Of a stretch of 64,000 nucleotides of DNA, positions 56,386 through 64,000 are shown piece by piece. The DNA comes from Salinibacterium sp. TMP30. Lineage in GTDB: Bacteria; Actinomycetota; Actinomycetes; Actinomycetales; Microbacteriaceae. The stretch spans positions 1,240,001 to 1,304,000 of the forward strand of contig NZ_CP151642.1 in assembly GCF_038397785.1 (NCBI RefSeq), given 5' to 3'. The notes beneath the pieces were generated by a model, which worked only from the letters and a program-made list of their open reading frames with translations, was not told the DNA's origin and made no database searches. The translations under genes and the position numbers were made by a program. Within the stretch, counting starts at the first letter, position 1; the number at the start of each line of letters is the position of its first letter.

Positions 56386-56649
56386 GTGAAAGACTTCGAC
56401 GCACTTTTTGCAGAACTGAGCCGCAAAGCGATAGACCGCCCGGCAGACTCAGGTTCGGTTGCCCTGCTCGATGCTGGGGTGCACTCGATTGGCAAGAAGA
56501 TCGTCGAGGAGGCCGCCGAAGTATGGATGGCCGCCGAGTTTCAATCTGACGAAGAAACTGCAGAAGAAATTTCGCAGCTTATTTACCACCTTCAGGTTCT
56601 GATGGTCGCCAAGGGGCTAACTCCCGAGGACGTGTGGCGACATCTGTGA
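56386..56649 (+). CDS. hisE: Phosphoribosyl-ATP pyrophosphatase
   Basis: Second step of histidine synthesis: PR-ATP to PR-AMP. The 87-residue helical protein has [16 protein letters not shown], the metal-binding helices [15 protein letters not shown] and [18 protein letters not shown]. As in other actinobacteria it is separate from HisI. Start GTG. It leads the hisE-hisG run, 43 nt before hisG. Confidence 0.94.
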   Translation: MKDFDALFAELSRKAIDRPADSGSVALLDAGVHSIGKKIVEEAAEVWMAAEFQSDEETAEEISQLIYHLQVLMVAKGLTPEDVWRHL

Positions 56650-56692
56650 CGCCAACACCCACCCTTTTCGCGCGAACTGACTGAGAGTTGAC

Positions 56693-57535
56693 ATGTTAAG
56701 AGTTGCAGTGCCCAATAAGGGTTCACTGAGCGATACCGCCTCTGAAATGCTCTATGAGGCCGGCTATGCTGGTCGGCGGGATCCCCGCGCACTGAACGTG
56801 CGTGATGAACGCAATGATGTTGAATTCTTCTACCTTCGTCCCCGAGACATCGCTACCTACGTTGGCTCGGGCGCGCTTGATGTCGGGATCACCGGTCGGG
56901 ATTTGCTCCTCGATTCCCAATCGCCCGCGGTGGAGATTTCGAGCCTCGATTTTGGGGGATCGACCTTTCGCTTTGCGGGCACCCCGGGGCGCTTCACCGA
57001 ACTCGCTGACCTCAACGGTGTGCGGGTGGCAACGAGCTATGCAGGACTAGTTGGCGCGTTTCTCGAGCGCAACGGCGTAAAGGCCACGCTCGTCAGCCTG
57101 GATGGTGCGGTTGAGTCCGCGATCCGACTCGGCGTTGCGGATGCCGTGGCCGACGTGGTGTCGACAGGGTCAACTCTCCGCGCACAGGGCCTCGAAATTT
57201 TCGGCCCTGTCATCCTCGATTCCACGGCCGTACTCATTAGCTCGGGCACCGCAGCCCGAGACGGCGTCGCCACCCTTCAGCGCCGGCTGCAGGGTGTTCT
57301 TGTTGCTCGCCAGTTTGTGTTGATCGACTACGACATCCCAGTTCGCCTCCTTGAGGCAGCAACGAAAGTGACTCCCGGAATCGAAAGCCCGACTGTTTCG
57401 CCACTGCAAGATCCGGAGTGGGTCGCCGTGCGATCGATGGTTCGTCGCACCGACACCAACCACGTCATGGACGAGCTCTACGCCGTTGGCGCACGTGCAA
57501 TTCTCGTCAGCACAATTCACGCAGCGAGAATCTAG
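56693..57535 (+). CDS. hisG: ATP phosphoribosyltransferase, long form
   Basis: First and feedback-regulated step of histidine synthesis. At 280 residues it is the long form with a C-terminal ACT-like regulatory domain (about 205-280) that binds histidine. The start is [19 protein letters not shown], and the PRPP site is near [17 protein letters not shown]. The gap to hisF is 2 nt. Confidence 0.95.
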   Translation: MLRVAVPNKGSLSDTASEMLYEAGYAGRRDPRALNVRDERNDVEFFYLRPRDIATYVGSGALDVGITGRDLLLDSQSPAVEISSLDFGGSTFRFAGTPGRFTELADLNGVRVATSYAGLVGAFLERNGVKATLVSLDGAVESAIRLGVADAVADVVSTGSTLRAQGLEIFGPVILDSTAVLISSGTAARDGVATLQRRLQGVLVARQFVLIDYDIPVRLLEAATKVTPGIESPTVSPLQDPEWVAVRSMVRRTDTNHVMDELYAVGARAILVSTIHAARI

Positions 57536-57537
57536 TC

Positions 57538-58290
57538 GTGGCTGTCGCTGTTCGGGTCATTCCGTGCCTCGACGTCGCTGACGGTCGCGTCGTCAAGGGC
57601 GTCAACTTCAAGGATCTTCGTGATGCGGGCGACCCCGTTGGATTAGCTCGTATGTACTACGAGCAGGGTGCCGATGAAATTACCTTCCTTGACGTCACCG
57701 CGACCGTCGAGGATCGCGCAACGATGTACGACGTCGTGCGCTCGGCCGCAGAACAGATCTTTATCCCCTTGACGGTTGGCGGCGGAGTCCGCGAACCCGA
57801 CGACGTCTCTAAGCTGCTCGCCCACGGCGCGGATAAAGTTGGGGTCAACAGCGCGGCACTCGCACGACCGCAACTCATCGACGACATTGCTCAACGGTTT
57901 GGTGCTCAAGTTCTGGTACTGAGCCTCGATATCAAGCGGCGCGGCGATGGCTGGATCGTCACTACCCACGGCGGTCGCACAGAAACCGACCGCGATGCGC
58001 TCGAATGGGCGAAAGAAGCGATGGAACGCGGCGCAGGGGAACTTCTCGTCAACTCGATTGATGCAGACGGAACCAAGCAGGGTTTCGACCTCGAACTAGT
58101 CTCGGCGATCAGCGAGTTTGCCACCGTGCCTATCATCGCCAGTGGCGGCGCAGGTGCGGTTGAGCATTTTGCGCCAGCAATCGCGGCCGGCGCGGATGCC
58201 GTGCTCGCCGCCTCCGTATTCCACAGCCGTCAACTGACAGTTGGCGAAGTCAAAGAGTCCCTTCGAAGTCATGGATTGGTTACGCGATGA
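57538..58290 (+). CDS. hisF: Imidazole glycerol phosphate synthase, cyclase subunit HisF
   Basis: TIM-barrel cyclase that, with HisH, makes imidazole glycerol phosphate. From the GTG at 57538 it has 250 residues with [18 protein letters not shown] (catalytic Asp), [15 protein letters not shown] and [13 protein letters not shown]. The longer open frame inside hisG is rejected. hisH, hisA, hisB, hisC and hisD are not in the window. It overlaps hisI by 4 nt. Confidence 0.96.
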   Translation: MAVAVRVIPCLDVADGRVVKGVNFKDLRDAGDPVGLARMYYEQGADEITFLDVTATVEDRATMYDVVRSAAEQIFIPLTVGGGVREPDDVSKLLAHGADKVGVNSAALARPQLIDDIAQRFGAQVLVLSLDIKRRGDGWIVTTHGGRTETDRDALEWAKEAMERGAGELLVNSIDADGTKQGFDLELVSAISEFATVPIIASGGAGAVEHFAPAIAAGADAVLAASVFHSRQLTVGEVKESLRSHGLVTR

Positions 58291-58664
58291 GCGACGAACT
58301 CACCCTTGCAACGATTAGCGATGTTCTTGAGCGGGCACAGTTTGCGTCGGATGGTTTGCTTCCGGCGATCATTCAGCAGTGGGACACCAAGGAGGTGCTC
58401 ATGTTGGGCTACATGAACGCTGAAGCACTCACCAGAACGCTGACGGAAGGCCGAGTTACCTTCTACAGCCGGAGCCGCCAAGAACTGTGGCGCAAGGGCG
58501 ACACCAGTGGGCACCGCCAGTATGTGCGAACGGCCGCTTTGGACTGCGATCGCGATGCTCTACTCGTGGGCGTCGAACAGGTTGGGCCAGCGTGCCATAC
58601 GGGTGCTCACTCCTGCTTCGAGGTTGACCCGCTCGTTCCGCTTCAGGGGTTCTCCCATGAATAG
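58287..58664 (+). CDS. hisI: Phosphoribosyl-AMP cyclohydrolase
   Basis: Third step of histidine synthesis; zinc enzyme. The 125-residue protein has [37 protein letters not shown], the metal cysteine and aspartates of [14 protein letters not shown] and the HTGAHSCFE motif. ATGA overlap with hisF; its stop overlaps the trpE start by 8 nt, joining the his and trp gene runs. Confidence 0.95.
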   Translation: MSDELTLATISDVLERAQFASDGLLPAIIQQWDTKEVLMLGYMNAEALTRTLTEGRVTFYSRSRQELWRKGDTSGHRQYVRTAALDCDRDALLVGVEQVGPACHTGAHSCFEVDPLVPLQGFSHE

Positions 58665-60183
58665 CACCACAGATCACGCGGAGTTCGAGCAACTTGTTTC
58701 AGCAGGCAATCGCGTCATTCCGGTCATCCGCCAAGTATTTGCGGACGGTGAGACACCCGTCGGCATTTATCGCAAGCTCGCTCAAGCCAAGCCAGGAACA
58801 TTTCTTCTCGAGTCGGCAGGGCAGGGCGGCATCTGGTCGCGTTTCTCGTTTGTGGGAGTCGCCAGCTTTGGCGTGCTCACACACCGCGAAGACAGCGTTG
58901 AGTGGATCGACTACGGACTATCGCGAGAGAGAGTGCTCGGCGACGACTGCCCAACGGCACCGCTAGACGCGCTTGCGCACCTCAACGAACGGTGGAAGAC
59001 CCCGAGGGTTGCTGGTCATCCGCCTCTCACCGGAGGGCTCGTCGGCTTTATCGGCTGGGAGGCAGTCCGTCAGCTGGAGGACTTGCCGGATGCTCCGCCT
59101 GCTGACTTTGACGTTCCGAGTCAGGCACTGAGTTTCGTCTCCGATCTCGTGGTTCTCGATCATCGCAATGGCACGGTGTTGCTTATTTCGACTACGCTCA
59201 ATGACGGAAATCTCGACGCCGCCACGATGTGGACAGAGGCACAGTCGCGACTGGATGTGCTGCAGGCGGGGCTGGCCCGACCAACCGAGGCCTTTTTGGC
59301 TGACGTCGATATTGAGATCGAACCATTACCAATCGCGCGCACTACGCCAGAGCAATACGCGGATGCCATCGCGCGCTCTAAGGAGTTCATCCGTGATGGC
59401 GATGTCTTCCAGGTTGTAATTTCGCAGCGTTTCGATCACGAACTCAGCGCGAGCCCACTCGACGTCTATCGCGTACTCCGAACGCTCAACCCCTCGCCGT
59501 ACATGTATCTGCTGTCGCTTGTCGACGTCGATGGTCGCCCGTATTCGATTGTCGGGGCAAGCCCCGAGGCGCTCGTTAAGGTTTCGCAGAAACGTGTGCA
59601 CATGCATCCGATTGCCGGATCGCGCCCCCGTGGCGTCGATACCGAGCACGATCTCGAACTGGCCGAAGAGCTGCTCGCCGACACTAAAGAGCGTGCAGAA
59701 CACCTTATGCTCGTCGATTTAGCTCGTAACGATCTCCTTAAGGTCTGCACACCAGGAACGGTTGCTGTGACTGAGTTCATGCAGGTGGAGAGGTTCAGCC
59801 ATATCATGCACCTGGTGTCGTCAGTAGAGGGCGATCTCTTGCCTGCTGCATCAGCTGTGGATGTGTTCCGTGCGACCTTCCCGGCAGGGACTCTCTCCGG
59901 GGCGCCCAAGCCTCGTGCTCTCGAGATTATCGATGAACTCGAACCTGCTCAGCGCGGTGTTTACGGGGGAGTTGTTGGTTACTTCGACTTCGCCGGCGAT
60001 GCTGACTTAGCAATCGCGATCCGCACTGTCACCATCGTGGATGGAGTGGCGCGCGTGCAGGCGGGCGCTGGACTAGTAGCCGATTCCGACCCCGCAGCGG
60101 AGCACCAAGAGGCTAAGAACAAAGCTGCCGCTCCGCTCCGCGCGGTTGCGGTAGCGAACGCGATGCGGCGGCTGACGTCATGA
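58657..60183 (+). CDS. trpE: Anthranilate synthase component I
   Basis: Converts chorismate and ammonia to anthranilate. From the ATG at 58657 it has 508 residues; the longer open frame within hisI is rejected. The N-terminal part carries LLESAGQGGIWSRFSFVG, which contains the Trp-feedback LLES motif. The catalytic domain shows DGDVFQVVISQRF, ASPEALVKV, HPIAGSRPRG, LVDLARNDLLKV and FPAGTLSGAPKPRALEIID. The LLES motif suggests Trp feedback inhibition. No trpG or trpD gene is nearby. Confidence 0.95.
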   Translation: MNSTTDHAEFEQLVSAGNRVIPVIRQVFADGETPVGIYRKLAQAKPGTFLLESAGQGGIWSRFSFVGVASFGVLTHREDSVEWIDYGLSRERVLGDDCPTAPLDALAHLNERWKTPRVAGHPPLTGGLVGFIGWEAVRQLEDLPDAPPADFDVPSQALSFVSDLVVLDHRNGTVLLISTTLNDGNLDAATMWTEAQSRLDVLQAGLARPTEAFLADVDIEIEPLPIARTTPEQYADAIARSKEFIRDGDVFQVVISQRFDHELSASPLDVYRVLRTLNPSPYMYLLSLVDVDGRPYSIVGASPEALVKVSQKRVHMHPIAGSRPRGVDTEHDLELAEELLADTKERAEHLMLVDLARNDLLKVCTPGTVAVTEFMQVERFSHIMHLVSSVEGDLLPAASAVDVFRATFPAGTLSGAPKPRALEIIDELEPAQRGVYGGVVGYFDFAGDADLAIAIRTVTIVDGVARVQAGAGLVADSDPAAEHQEAKNKAAAPLRAVAVANAMRRLTS

Positions 60184-60749
60184 TTTTTAAGCGTTCACGG
60201 CTTATTGTGCTGGCTGGCCTTGTGCTCCTCGGTGCAACAGTGATGCTGTCATGGACGCAGACGTGGTTCACGATCGTCGTCAACGACGGCACCGCCGTTG
60301 ACGTTCTCGGCAGCGATGCTGTCGGGTCGCTTGCGGCCCTTGCGCTAGCTGTGTTTGCACTGGTCGCTGCGCTCAGTTTGTCCTCGGTAATAGTGCGCAG
60401 AGTTCTTGGCGTTGTCGCTGCGGGCGTCGGCGGCGCGGTCATTCTTGTCACCCAGTCGGCGTTGGAAGACCCGCTGCGAGCATCCAGCTCGCTGATTACC
60501 GAGGCCACAGGAATCAGTGGCGCGCAGTCACTTCGTGGGCTGGTTGACGTTGTCAGCGTCAGCGGGTGGCCTGTACCCGCGATCGTTGGCGGTGGACTGA
60601 TCGTTGTCATCGGGCTGTTTGCGACATTTTCGGCCCATCGTTGGCCAGTTGCGACCAAGAAGTATGATCGCGCGACGACGGTAGTAGCCGACGATCCCGC
60701 CTCGCAATGGGATGCTCAGAGCAGAGGAATCGATCCAACCGCCGACTGA
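60180..60749 (+). CDS. Trp-biosynthesis-associated membrane protein
   Basis: Protein of 189 residues with four predicted membrane helices (IVLAGLVLLGATVMLS, LAALALAVFALVAALSL, VLGVVAAGVGGAVILV, AIVGGGLIVVIGLFATF). It matches the actinobacterial group named for its place in trp operons, the Trp_oprn_chp type. Function is unknown; a role in transport or in anchoring enzymes has no support yet. ATGA overlap with trpE. A polar C-terminal tail of about 35 residues follows helix four. Confidence 0.82.
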   Translation: MIFKRSRLIVLAGLVLLGATVMLSWTQTWFTIVVNDGTAVDVLGSDAVGSLAALALAVFALVAALSLSSVIVRRVLGVVAAGVGGAVILVTQSALEDPLRASSSLITEATGISGAQSLRGLVDVVSVSGWPVPAIVGGGLIVVIGLFATFSAHRWPVATKKYDRATTVVADDPASQWDAQSRGIDPTAD

Positions 60750-60760
60750 GTGGCGCAACT

Positions 60761-60783
60761 GCGGGCGTTACTCCCGCTAGAAT
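60761..60783 (+). promoter_or_regulatory. Hairpin and putative internal trp promoter
   Basis: GCGGG-CGTTACT-CCCGC is followed at once by TAGAAT (60778-60783), a TANNNT -10 box. The next start (60810) has TGGAG 5 nt upstream. It could allow separate transcription of the HGxxPAAW gene and trpCBA. Confidence 0.35.
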
Positions 60784-60809
60784 TTAAGATCAGCAAAGAA
60801 TGGAGCCTG

Positions 60810-61040
60810 ATGAGTACTGATACTGACCCCGGCCATGGAAATTCTCCGGCAGCATGGACCGCCGTGGTCATCATGTTGGTCGCGTTCGTAATCGGAACCT
60901 TCGCCTTCTGGTTCGTTGTGCCGTGGCTAGTATTTGCCTCGGCTGGCCTCGTCGTCGTGGGATTGATTGTCGGTTTGGTGCTGAGCAAGCTTGGCTACGG
61001 CGTCGGTGGCGACAAGCTCACCGCCGAGCCCCACAACTAG
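60810..61040 (+). CDS. HGxxPAAW-type small membrane protein of the trp operon
   Basis: Protein of 76 residues from the ATG at 60810 (ribosome binding site TGGAG). It begins with the HGNSPAAW motif and has two membrane helices (VVIMLVAFVIGTFAFWFV and VFASAGLVVVGLIVGLVL). It belongs to the small actinobacterial family found between trpE and trpC. Function is unknown. The start at 60750 is rejected for lack of family character. Confidence 0.8.
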   Translation: MSTDTDPGHGNSPAAWTAVVIMLVAFVIGTFAFWFVVPWLVFASAGLVVVGLIVGLVLSKLGYGVGGDKLTAEPHN

Positions 61041-61041
61041 A

Positions 61042-61812
61042 GTGCTCTCCGACTTAGTCGACGGCGCGCTCGAAGATGCCGCCGTTCGTCGTGAATCAGT
61101 CAGCCTCGTCGATATAGAGCGGGCCGCTTCTGAAGCCCTTCCCGCTCTAGATGCCCTTGAGGCTCTGTCGCCGCGGGAATGCGTGCACATCATTGCCGAA
61201 GTCAAGCGATCGAGCCCCTCGAGGGGTGCTCTCGCCGAGATCAGCGATCCTGCATCGCTCGCGTTGTCTTACCAAACCGGTGGGGCGAGCGCAATCAGCG
61301 TCCTCACTGAGCAGCGTCGGTTTGGCGGTTCGCTTGAGGACCTCATTAGCGTGAAGTCGGTTGTTCGCCTTCCTGTGCTGCGCAAAGATTTTATTGCTGA
61401 GCCGTACCAGGTTTTCGAGGCTCGCGCTGCGGGTGCAGATCTTGTACTGCTTATCGTCGCGGCGCTCGATCAACGCACTCTCTCGACGCTGTATAACTTG
61501 ATCATTGAGCTCGGCATGACTCCGCTGGTGGAAACTCATTCTGCTGACGAGGTTTCTCGCGCTCTGGATGTCGGAGCAAGCTTGGTGGGCGTCAACGCGC
61601 GAAACCTGAGCACCTTCGAACTCGACCAAAACCTGTTTGGTGAACTAGCCGATCAGATCCCTAGCGGTGTAATCCGCATTGCGGAATCGGCCGTGAAGTC
61701 TGCGGCTGATGTCGCCCACTATCGGAAGGCAGGCGCCGACGTGGTTCTCGTAGGCGAAGCACTCGTCACTGGTGACCCTATTGCCACCCTTCAAGAATTT
61801 TTGGACTGCTGA
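61042..61812 (+). CDS. trpC: Indole-3-glycerol phosphate synthase
   Basis: TIM-barrel enzyme that closes the indole ring. From the GTG at 61042 it has 256 residues, the family length; the longer open frame upstream is rejected. It has [13 protein letters not shown] with the catalytic Lys, [35 protein letters not shown] and [14 protein letters not shown]. Its stop overlaps the trpB start (TGATG). trpD and trpF are not in the window; TrpF function may be supplied by a PriA-type HisA isomerase. Confidence 0.95.
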   Translation: MLSDLVDGALEDAAVRRESVSLVDIERAASEALPALDALEALSPRECVHIIAEVKRSSPSRGALAEISDPASLALSYQTGGASAISVLTEQRRFGGSLEDLISVKSVVRLPVLRKDFIAEPYQVFEARAAGADLVLLIVAALDQRTLSTLYNLIIELGMTPLVETHSADEVSRALDVGASLVGVNARNLSTFELDQNLFGELADQIPSGVIRIAESAVKSAADVAHYRKAGADVVLVGEALVTGDPIATLQEFLDC

Positions 61813-63041
61813 TGCTGAGAGATGAACTGGGCCCATATTTCGGAGAGTTCGGTGGACGCTTTGTTCCCGAATCGCTGATCGCTGCTCTTGATGAGCTCGA
61901 CGCCGCATACAACGAAGCTAAAAACGATCCCTCGTTCCAAGCGGAACTCGCGGAACTCCATCGGAGCTACACCGGTCGACCGTCCATCATTACCGAGGTT
62001 CCGCGCTTTGCGGAACACGCTGGTGGGGCGCGCATCATCCTTAAACGCGAAGATCTCAACCACACCGGCTCTCACAAGATCAACAACGTTCTCGGTCAGG
62101 CGCTGCTCGCCCGCCGTCTCGGCAAGACTCGTTTGATCGCTGAGACTGGCGCAGGTCAACACGGTGTTGCCACCGCTACGGCTGCTGCACTCTTCGGCAT
62201 GTCCTGCGTCGTTTACATGGGCGAGGTGGATACCGAGCGCCAGGCCTTGAACGTCGCTCGAATGCGTCTTCTCGGCGCCGAGGTTATTCCCGTGACGGCT
62301 GGGTCGCGCACTCTCAAGGACGCAATCAACGAAGCGCTGCGCGACTGGGTCGCCGATGTTGAAGACACTCACTACCTCCTGGGCACCGTTGCTGGCCCGC
62401 ATCCGTTCCCTGTCATGGTGCGCGACTTTCACAAGGTCATCGGTGACGAAGCTCGCGAGCAGGTTCTCACGCTCACTGGTGCGCTTCCGACGGCGATTGC
62501 TGCGTGTGTTGGCGGCGGCAGCAATGCGATGGGAATCTTTCACGCGTTCCTTGACGATCCCGATGTTGCGCTCTACGGTTTCGAGGCCGGTGGCGAAGGC
62601 CACCTCACTGAACGCCATGCTGCGACGCTTACTCGGGGTCGTCCCGGCGTTCTTCACGGTGCTCGCAGCTACTTGCTGCAAGACGACGATGGTCAGACTG
62701 TTGAGTCACACTCGATCTCTGCTGGTCTCGACTATCCCGGTGTCGGCCCCGAGCATTCGTGGCTCAAAGATATCGGCCGCGCCAACTATGTGCCCATCAC
62801 GGATGCCGAAGCGATGGATGCCCTTCGCCTCTTGAGCAGAACCGAAGGAATTATTCCGGCGATTGAGTCTGCCCACGCATTGGCTGGGGCCCTCAACCTG
62901 GGAAAGCAACTTGGACCCGATTCGGTGATTTTGGTGAACCTGAGTGGCCGTGGTGATAAAGACATGGAAACTGCAGCGGAATACTTTGACCTGATTGACG
63001 CTGCGGCCTCAGACGCTCACGTTGGCGCTGAGGAGAAATGA
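61812..63041 (+). CDS. trpB: Tryptophan synthase beta chain
   Basis: PLP enzyme that joins indole and serine. The 409-residue protein has [15 protein letters not shown], the PLP lysine in [46 protein letters not shown] (phosphate loop) and [15 protein letters not shown]. No motif is missing. ATGA overlap with trpA. Confidence 0.97.
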   Translation: MLRDELGPYFGEFGGRFVPESLIAALDELDAAYNEAKNDPSFQAELAELHRSYTGRPSIITEVPRFAEHAGGARIILKREDLNHTGSHKINNVLGQALLARRLGKTRLIAETGAGQHGVATATAAALFGMSCVVYMGEVDTERQALNVARMRLLGAEVIPVTAGSRTLKDAINEALRDWVADVEDTHYLLGTVAGPHPFPVMVRDFHKVIGDEAREQVLTLTGALPTAIAACVGGGSNAMGIFHAFLDDPDVALYGFEAGGEGHLTERHAATLTRGRPGVLHGARSYLLQDDDGQTVESHSISAGLDYPGVGPEHSWLKDIGRANYVPITDAEAMDALRLLSRTEGIIPAIESAHALAGALNLGKQLGPDSVILVNLSGRGDKDMETAAEYFDLIDAAASDAHVGAEEK

Positions 63042-63823
63042 TGAGTGCTGTAGAAGACACCATCATCCAAGCGAATCGTGACCGTTCGGGCGCGCTCATT
63101 GGGTATCTGCCCGTGGGATTCCCGACGATTGCTGACAGCATCGACGCCGCAGTAGCTCTCGCTGAGAATGGCGTTGACGTCATTGAACTCGGGTTGCCAT
63201 ACTCTGACCCCGTGATGGATGGTCCGGCTATTCAGAAGGCGACGCAGGTCGCACTCGCCAATGGATTCCGACTTCAGGACGGTTTTGATGCTGTCGCTGA
63301 GATCACTTCGCGAGTATCAGCTCCCGTCCTCCTGATGAGCTATTGGAATCCCATCATGCAGTTCGGTGTTGACCGATTTGCCGATTATCTCGCGGCTGCC
63401 GGGGGAGCCGGAATTATCACGCCTGACCTCGTTAGCGATGAGGCGGGGGAGTGGATCGCCGCGTCTGAGCGCACTGGCCTTGATCGTGTGTTCTTGGCTG
63501 CACCGTCATCTAGTGACGAACGACTGGTTCGCGCCGTAGAGGCAAGTACTGGTTTCGTCTACGCAGTATCCACTATGGGTATCACTGGCGCGAGGTCCGA
63601 CGTCGACAGCGCTGCGAAGGCCCTTGTTGCTCGCCTTCGTGAGGCCGGTTCTACTAACGCATGTGTCGGTCTCGGTATTTCCACTGCCGACCAGGTTCGT
63701 GAAGTTCTTAGCTATGCCGATGGCGCAATCGTCGGCTCAGTATTCGTTAGTGCTCTGGCGACCGGCGGTGTGAGCGCGGTTGCGAAAACGGCCGCGGCCC
63801 TTTCCACCGGTACGCTTGCCTAG
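63038..63823 (+). CDS. trpA: Tryptophan synthase alpha chain
   Basis: Splits indole-3-glycerol phosphate to indole, which is channelled to TrpB. The 261-residue TIM barrel has [31 protein letters not shown] with the catalytic Glu and Asp, [15 protein letters not shown] and [14 protein letters not shown]. Last gene of the trp run, 24 nt before lgt. Confidence 0.96.
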   Translation: MMSAVEDTIIQANRDRSGALIGYLPVGFPTIADSIDAAVALAENGVDVIELGLPYSDPVMDGPAIQKATQVALANGFRLQDGFDAVAEITSRVSAPVLLMSYWNPIMQFGVDRFADYLAAAGGAGIITPDLVSDEAGEWIAASERTGLDRVFLAAPSSSDERLVRAVEASTGFVYAVSTMGITGARSDVDSAAKALVARLREAGSTNACVGLGISTADQVREVLSYADGAIVGSVFVSALATGGVSAVAKTAAALSTGTLA

Positions 63824-63847
63824 TCGCAGTCCAGAAAGGTGACCGTC

Positions 63848-64000
63848 TTGTCATTAGTGCCCCTCAGTATCCCGAGCCCCCCTGATTCCTGGTCAACGCT
63901 CGCTACAATCCCGTTCGGGCAATGGTTGAGCGGTTTGGGGGTCAACCCCAATCAGGCAATCGTCATTCATACGTACGCAATTTGCATCATGATCGGAATC
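63848..64000 (+). CDS. lgt: Prolipoprotein diacylglyceryl transferase, 5' end only
   Basis: Membrane enzyme that attaches diacylglycerol to lipoprotein signal peptides. Only 51 codons are inside the window. The visible part (SLVPLSIPSPP, WLSGLGVNPNQA, IHTYAICIMIGI) matches actinobacterial Lgt: a Pro/Ser-rich N-terminus and the first membrane helix with the HTYAICI motif. The start is probably TTG at 63848, with AAAGGTG 7 nt upstream; an in-frame GTG at 63839 is the alternative. The trpA-lgt order is usual in actinobacteria. Confidence 0.9.
   Translation, partial: MSLVPLSIPSPPDSWSTLATIPFGQWLSGLGVNPNQAIVIHTYAICIMIGI

Noticed and set aside
58640-58660. trp leader peptide and attenuator before trpE
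   Set aside because: trpE overlaps hisI by 8 nt, so there is no leader region.
61791-62681. Long minus-strand frame opposite trpB (296 codons)
   Set aside because: Shadow of trpB, with no family similarity and no start signal.
1-64000. CRISPR arrays, prophage, insertion sequences or genomic-island borders
   Set aside because: No regularly spaced repeats, integrase or transposase frames, or change of gene style were seen. The tRNA genes carry no adjacent integrase or repeated 3' end.

Overview
This is a chromosomal stretch of an actinobacterium with moderately high G+C, most likely of the family Microbacteriaceae. The basis is the combination of gene order and protein type: thrS-HIT-pdxST-yebC-ruvCAB-yajC-secDF-rel, aroECKBQ-efp-nusB, pyrRBC-membrane protein-carAB-pyrF, an actinobacterial integration host factor joined to guanylate kinase, a PriA without helicase motifs, and a trp operon holding the two small actinobacterial membrane proteins. 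The genus cannot be fixed from the sequence alone. The window is almost wholly core metabolism and information processing. I see no prophage, insertion sequence, CRISPR array, restriction cassette or secondary-metabolite cluster.

Layout. Positions 1-8710: a thiolase (cut by the window edge), RNase D and DUF3000 on the minus strand; an alpha/beta hydrolase; SufE and a rhodanese-type sulfurtransferase; ZapE ATPase; a divergent Amt-like membrane protein; an EI24/CysZ-like membrane protein. Positions 8817-9322: four tRNAs (Val-CAC on minus; Gly-GCC, Cys-GCA and Val-GAC on plus) closed by a terminator. Positions 9397-22891: thrS, HIT hydrolase, PLP synthase pdxS/pdxT, a membrane protein, yebC, the Holliday-junction genes ruvC-ruvA-ruvB, the Sec accessory genes yajC-secD-secF, and the bifunctional stringent-response gene rel. 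Positions 22870-31968: an AbiEi-like protein, a DUF349 protein, a membrane-anchored cyclophilin, rarA, rpsD with its terminator, two small membrane proteins, alaS and ruvX. Positions 31972-38554: mltG, then the shikimate genes aroE-aroC-aroK-aroB-aroQ, efp and nusB. Positions 38615-48485: the pyrimidine operon behind a PyrR-type leader, running through pyrF into a fused mIHF-Gmk gene and rpoZ. Positions 48497-55237: coaBC, metK, priA, fmt, rsmB. Positions 55251-64000: rpe, an FKBP, hisE-hisG-hisF-hisI joined directly to trpE and its two small membrane proteins, trpC-trpB-trpA, and the first 51 codons of lgt.

How it works together. Large parts are translationally coupled runs (ATGA or TGATG overlaps): ruvC/ruvA/ruvB, secD/secF, aroC/aroK/aroB, pyrR/pyrB and carA/carB/pyrF/gmk/rpoZ, hisI/trpE, trpC/trpB/trpA. 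Pyrimidine and purine nucleotide supply (pyr operon, Gmk) lies next to the omega subunit of RNA polymerase and the SAM/CoA genes. The shikimate genes and the trp genes supply the aromatic pathway.

The most noteworthy observations are: (1) the in-frame fusion of the nucleoid protein mIHF to guanylate kinase; (2) a repeated promoter geometry, a TANNNT -10 box followed by only 6-8 nt before the start codon, at ten genes, which predicts many leaderless mRNAs; (3) an Amt-family relative that has lost the first pore histidine; (4) U-less hairpins placed directly upstream of or over -10 boxes (pyrR, hisE, trp internal); (5) the absence of phosphatidylinositol genes between the HIT gene and pdxS. I did not find a clearly new multi-gene system.
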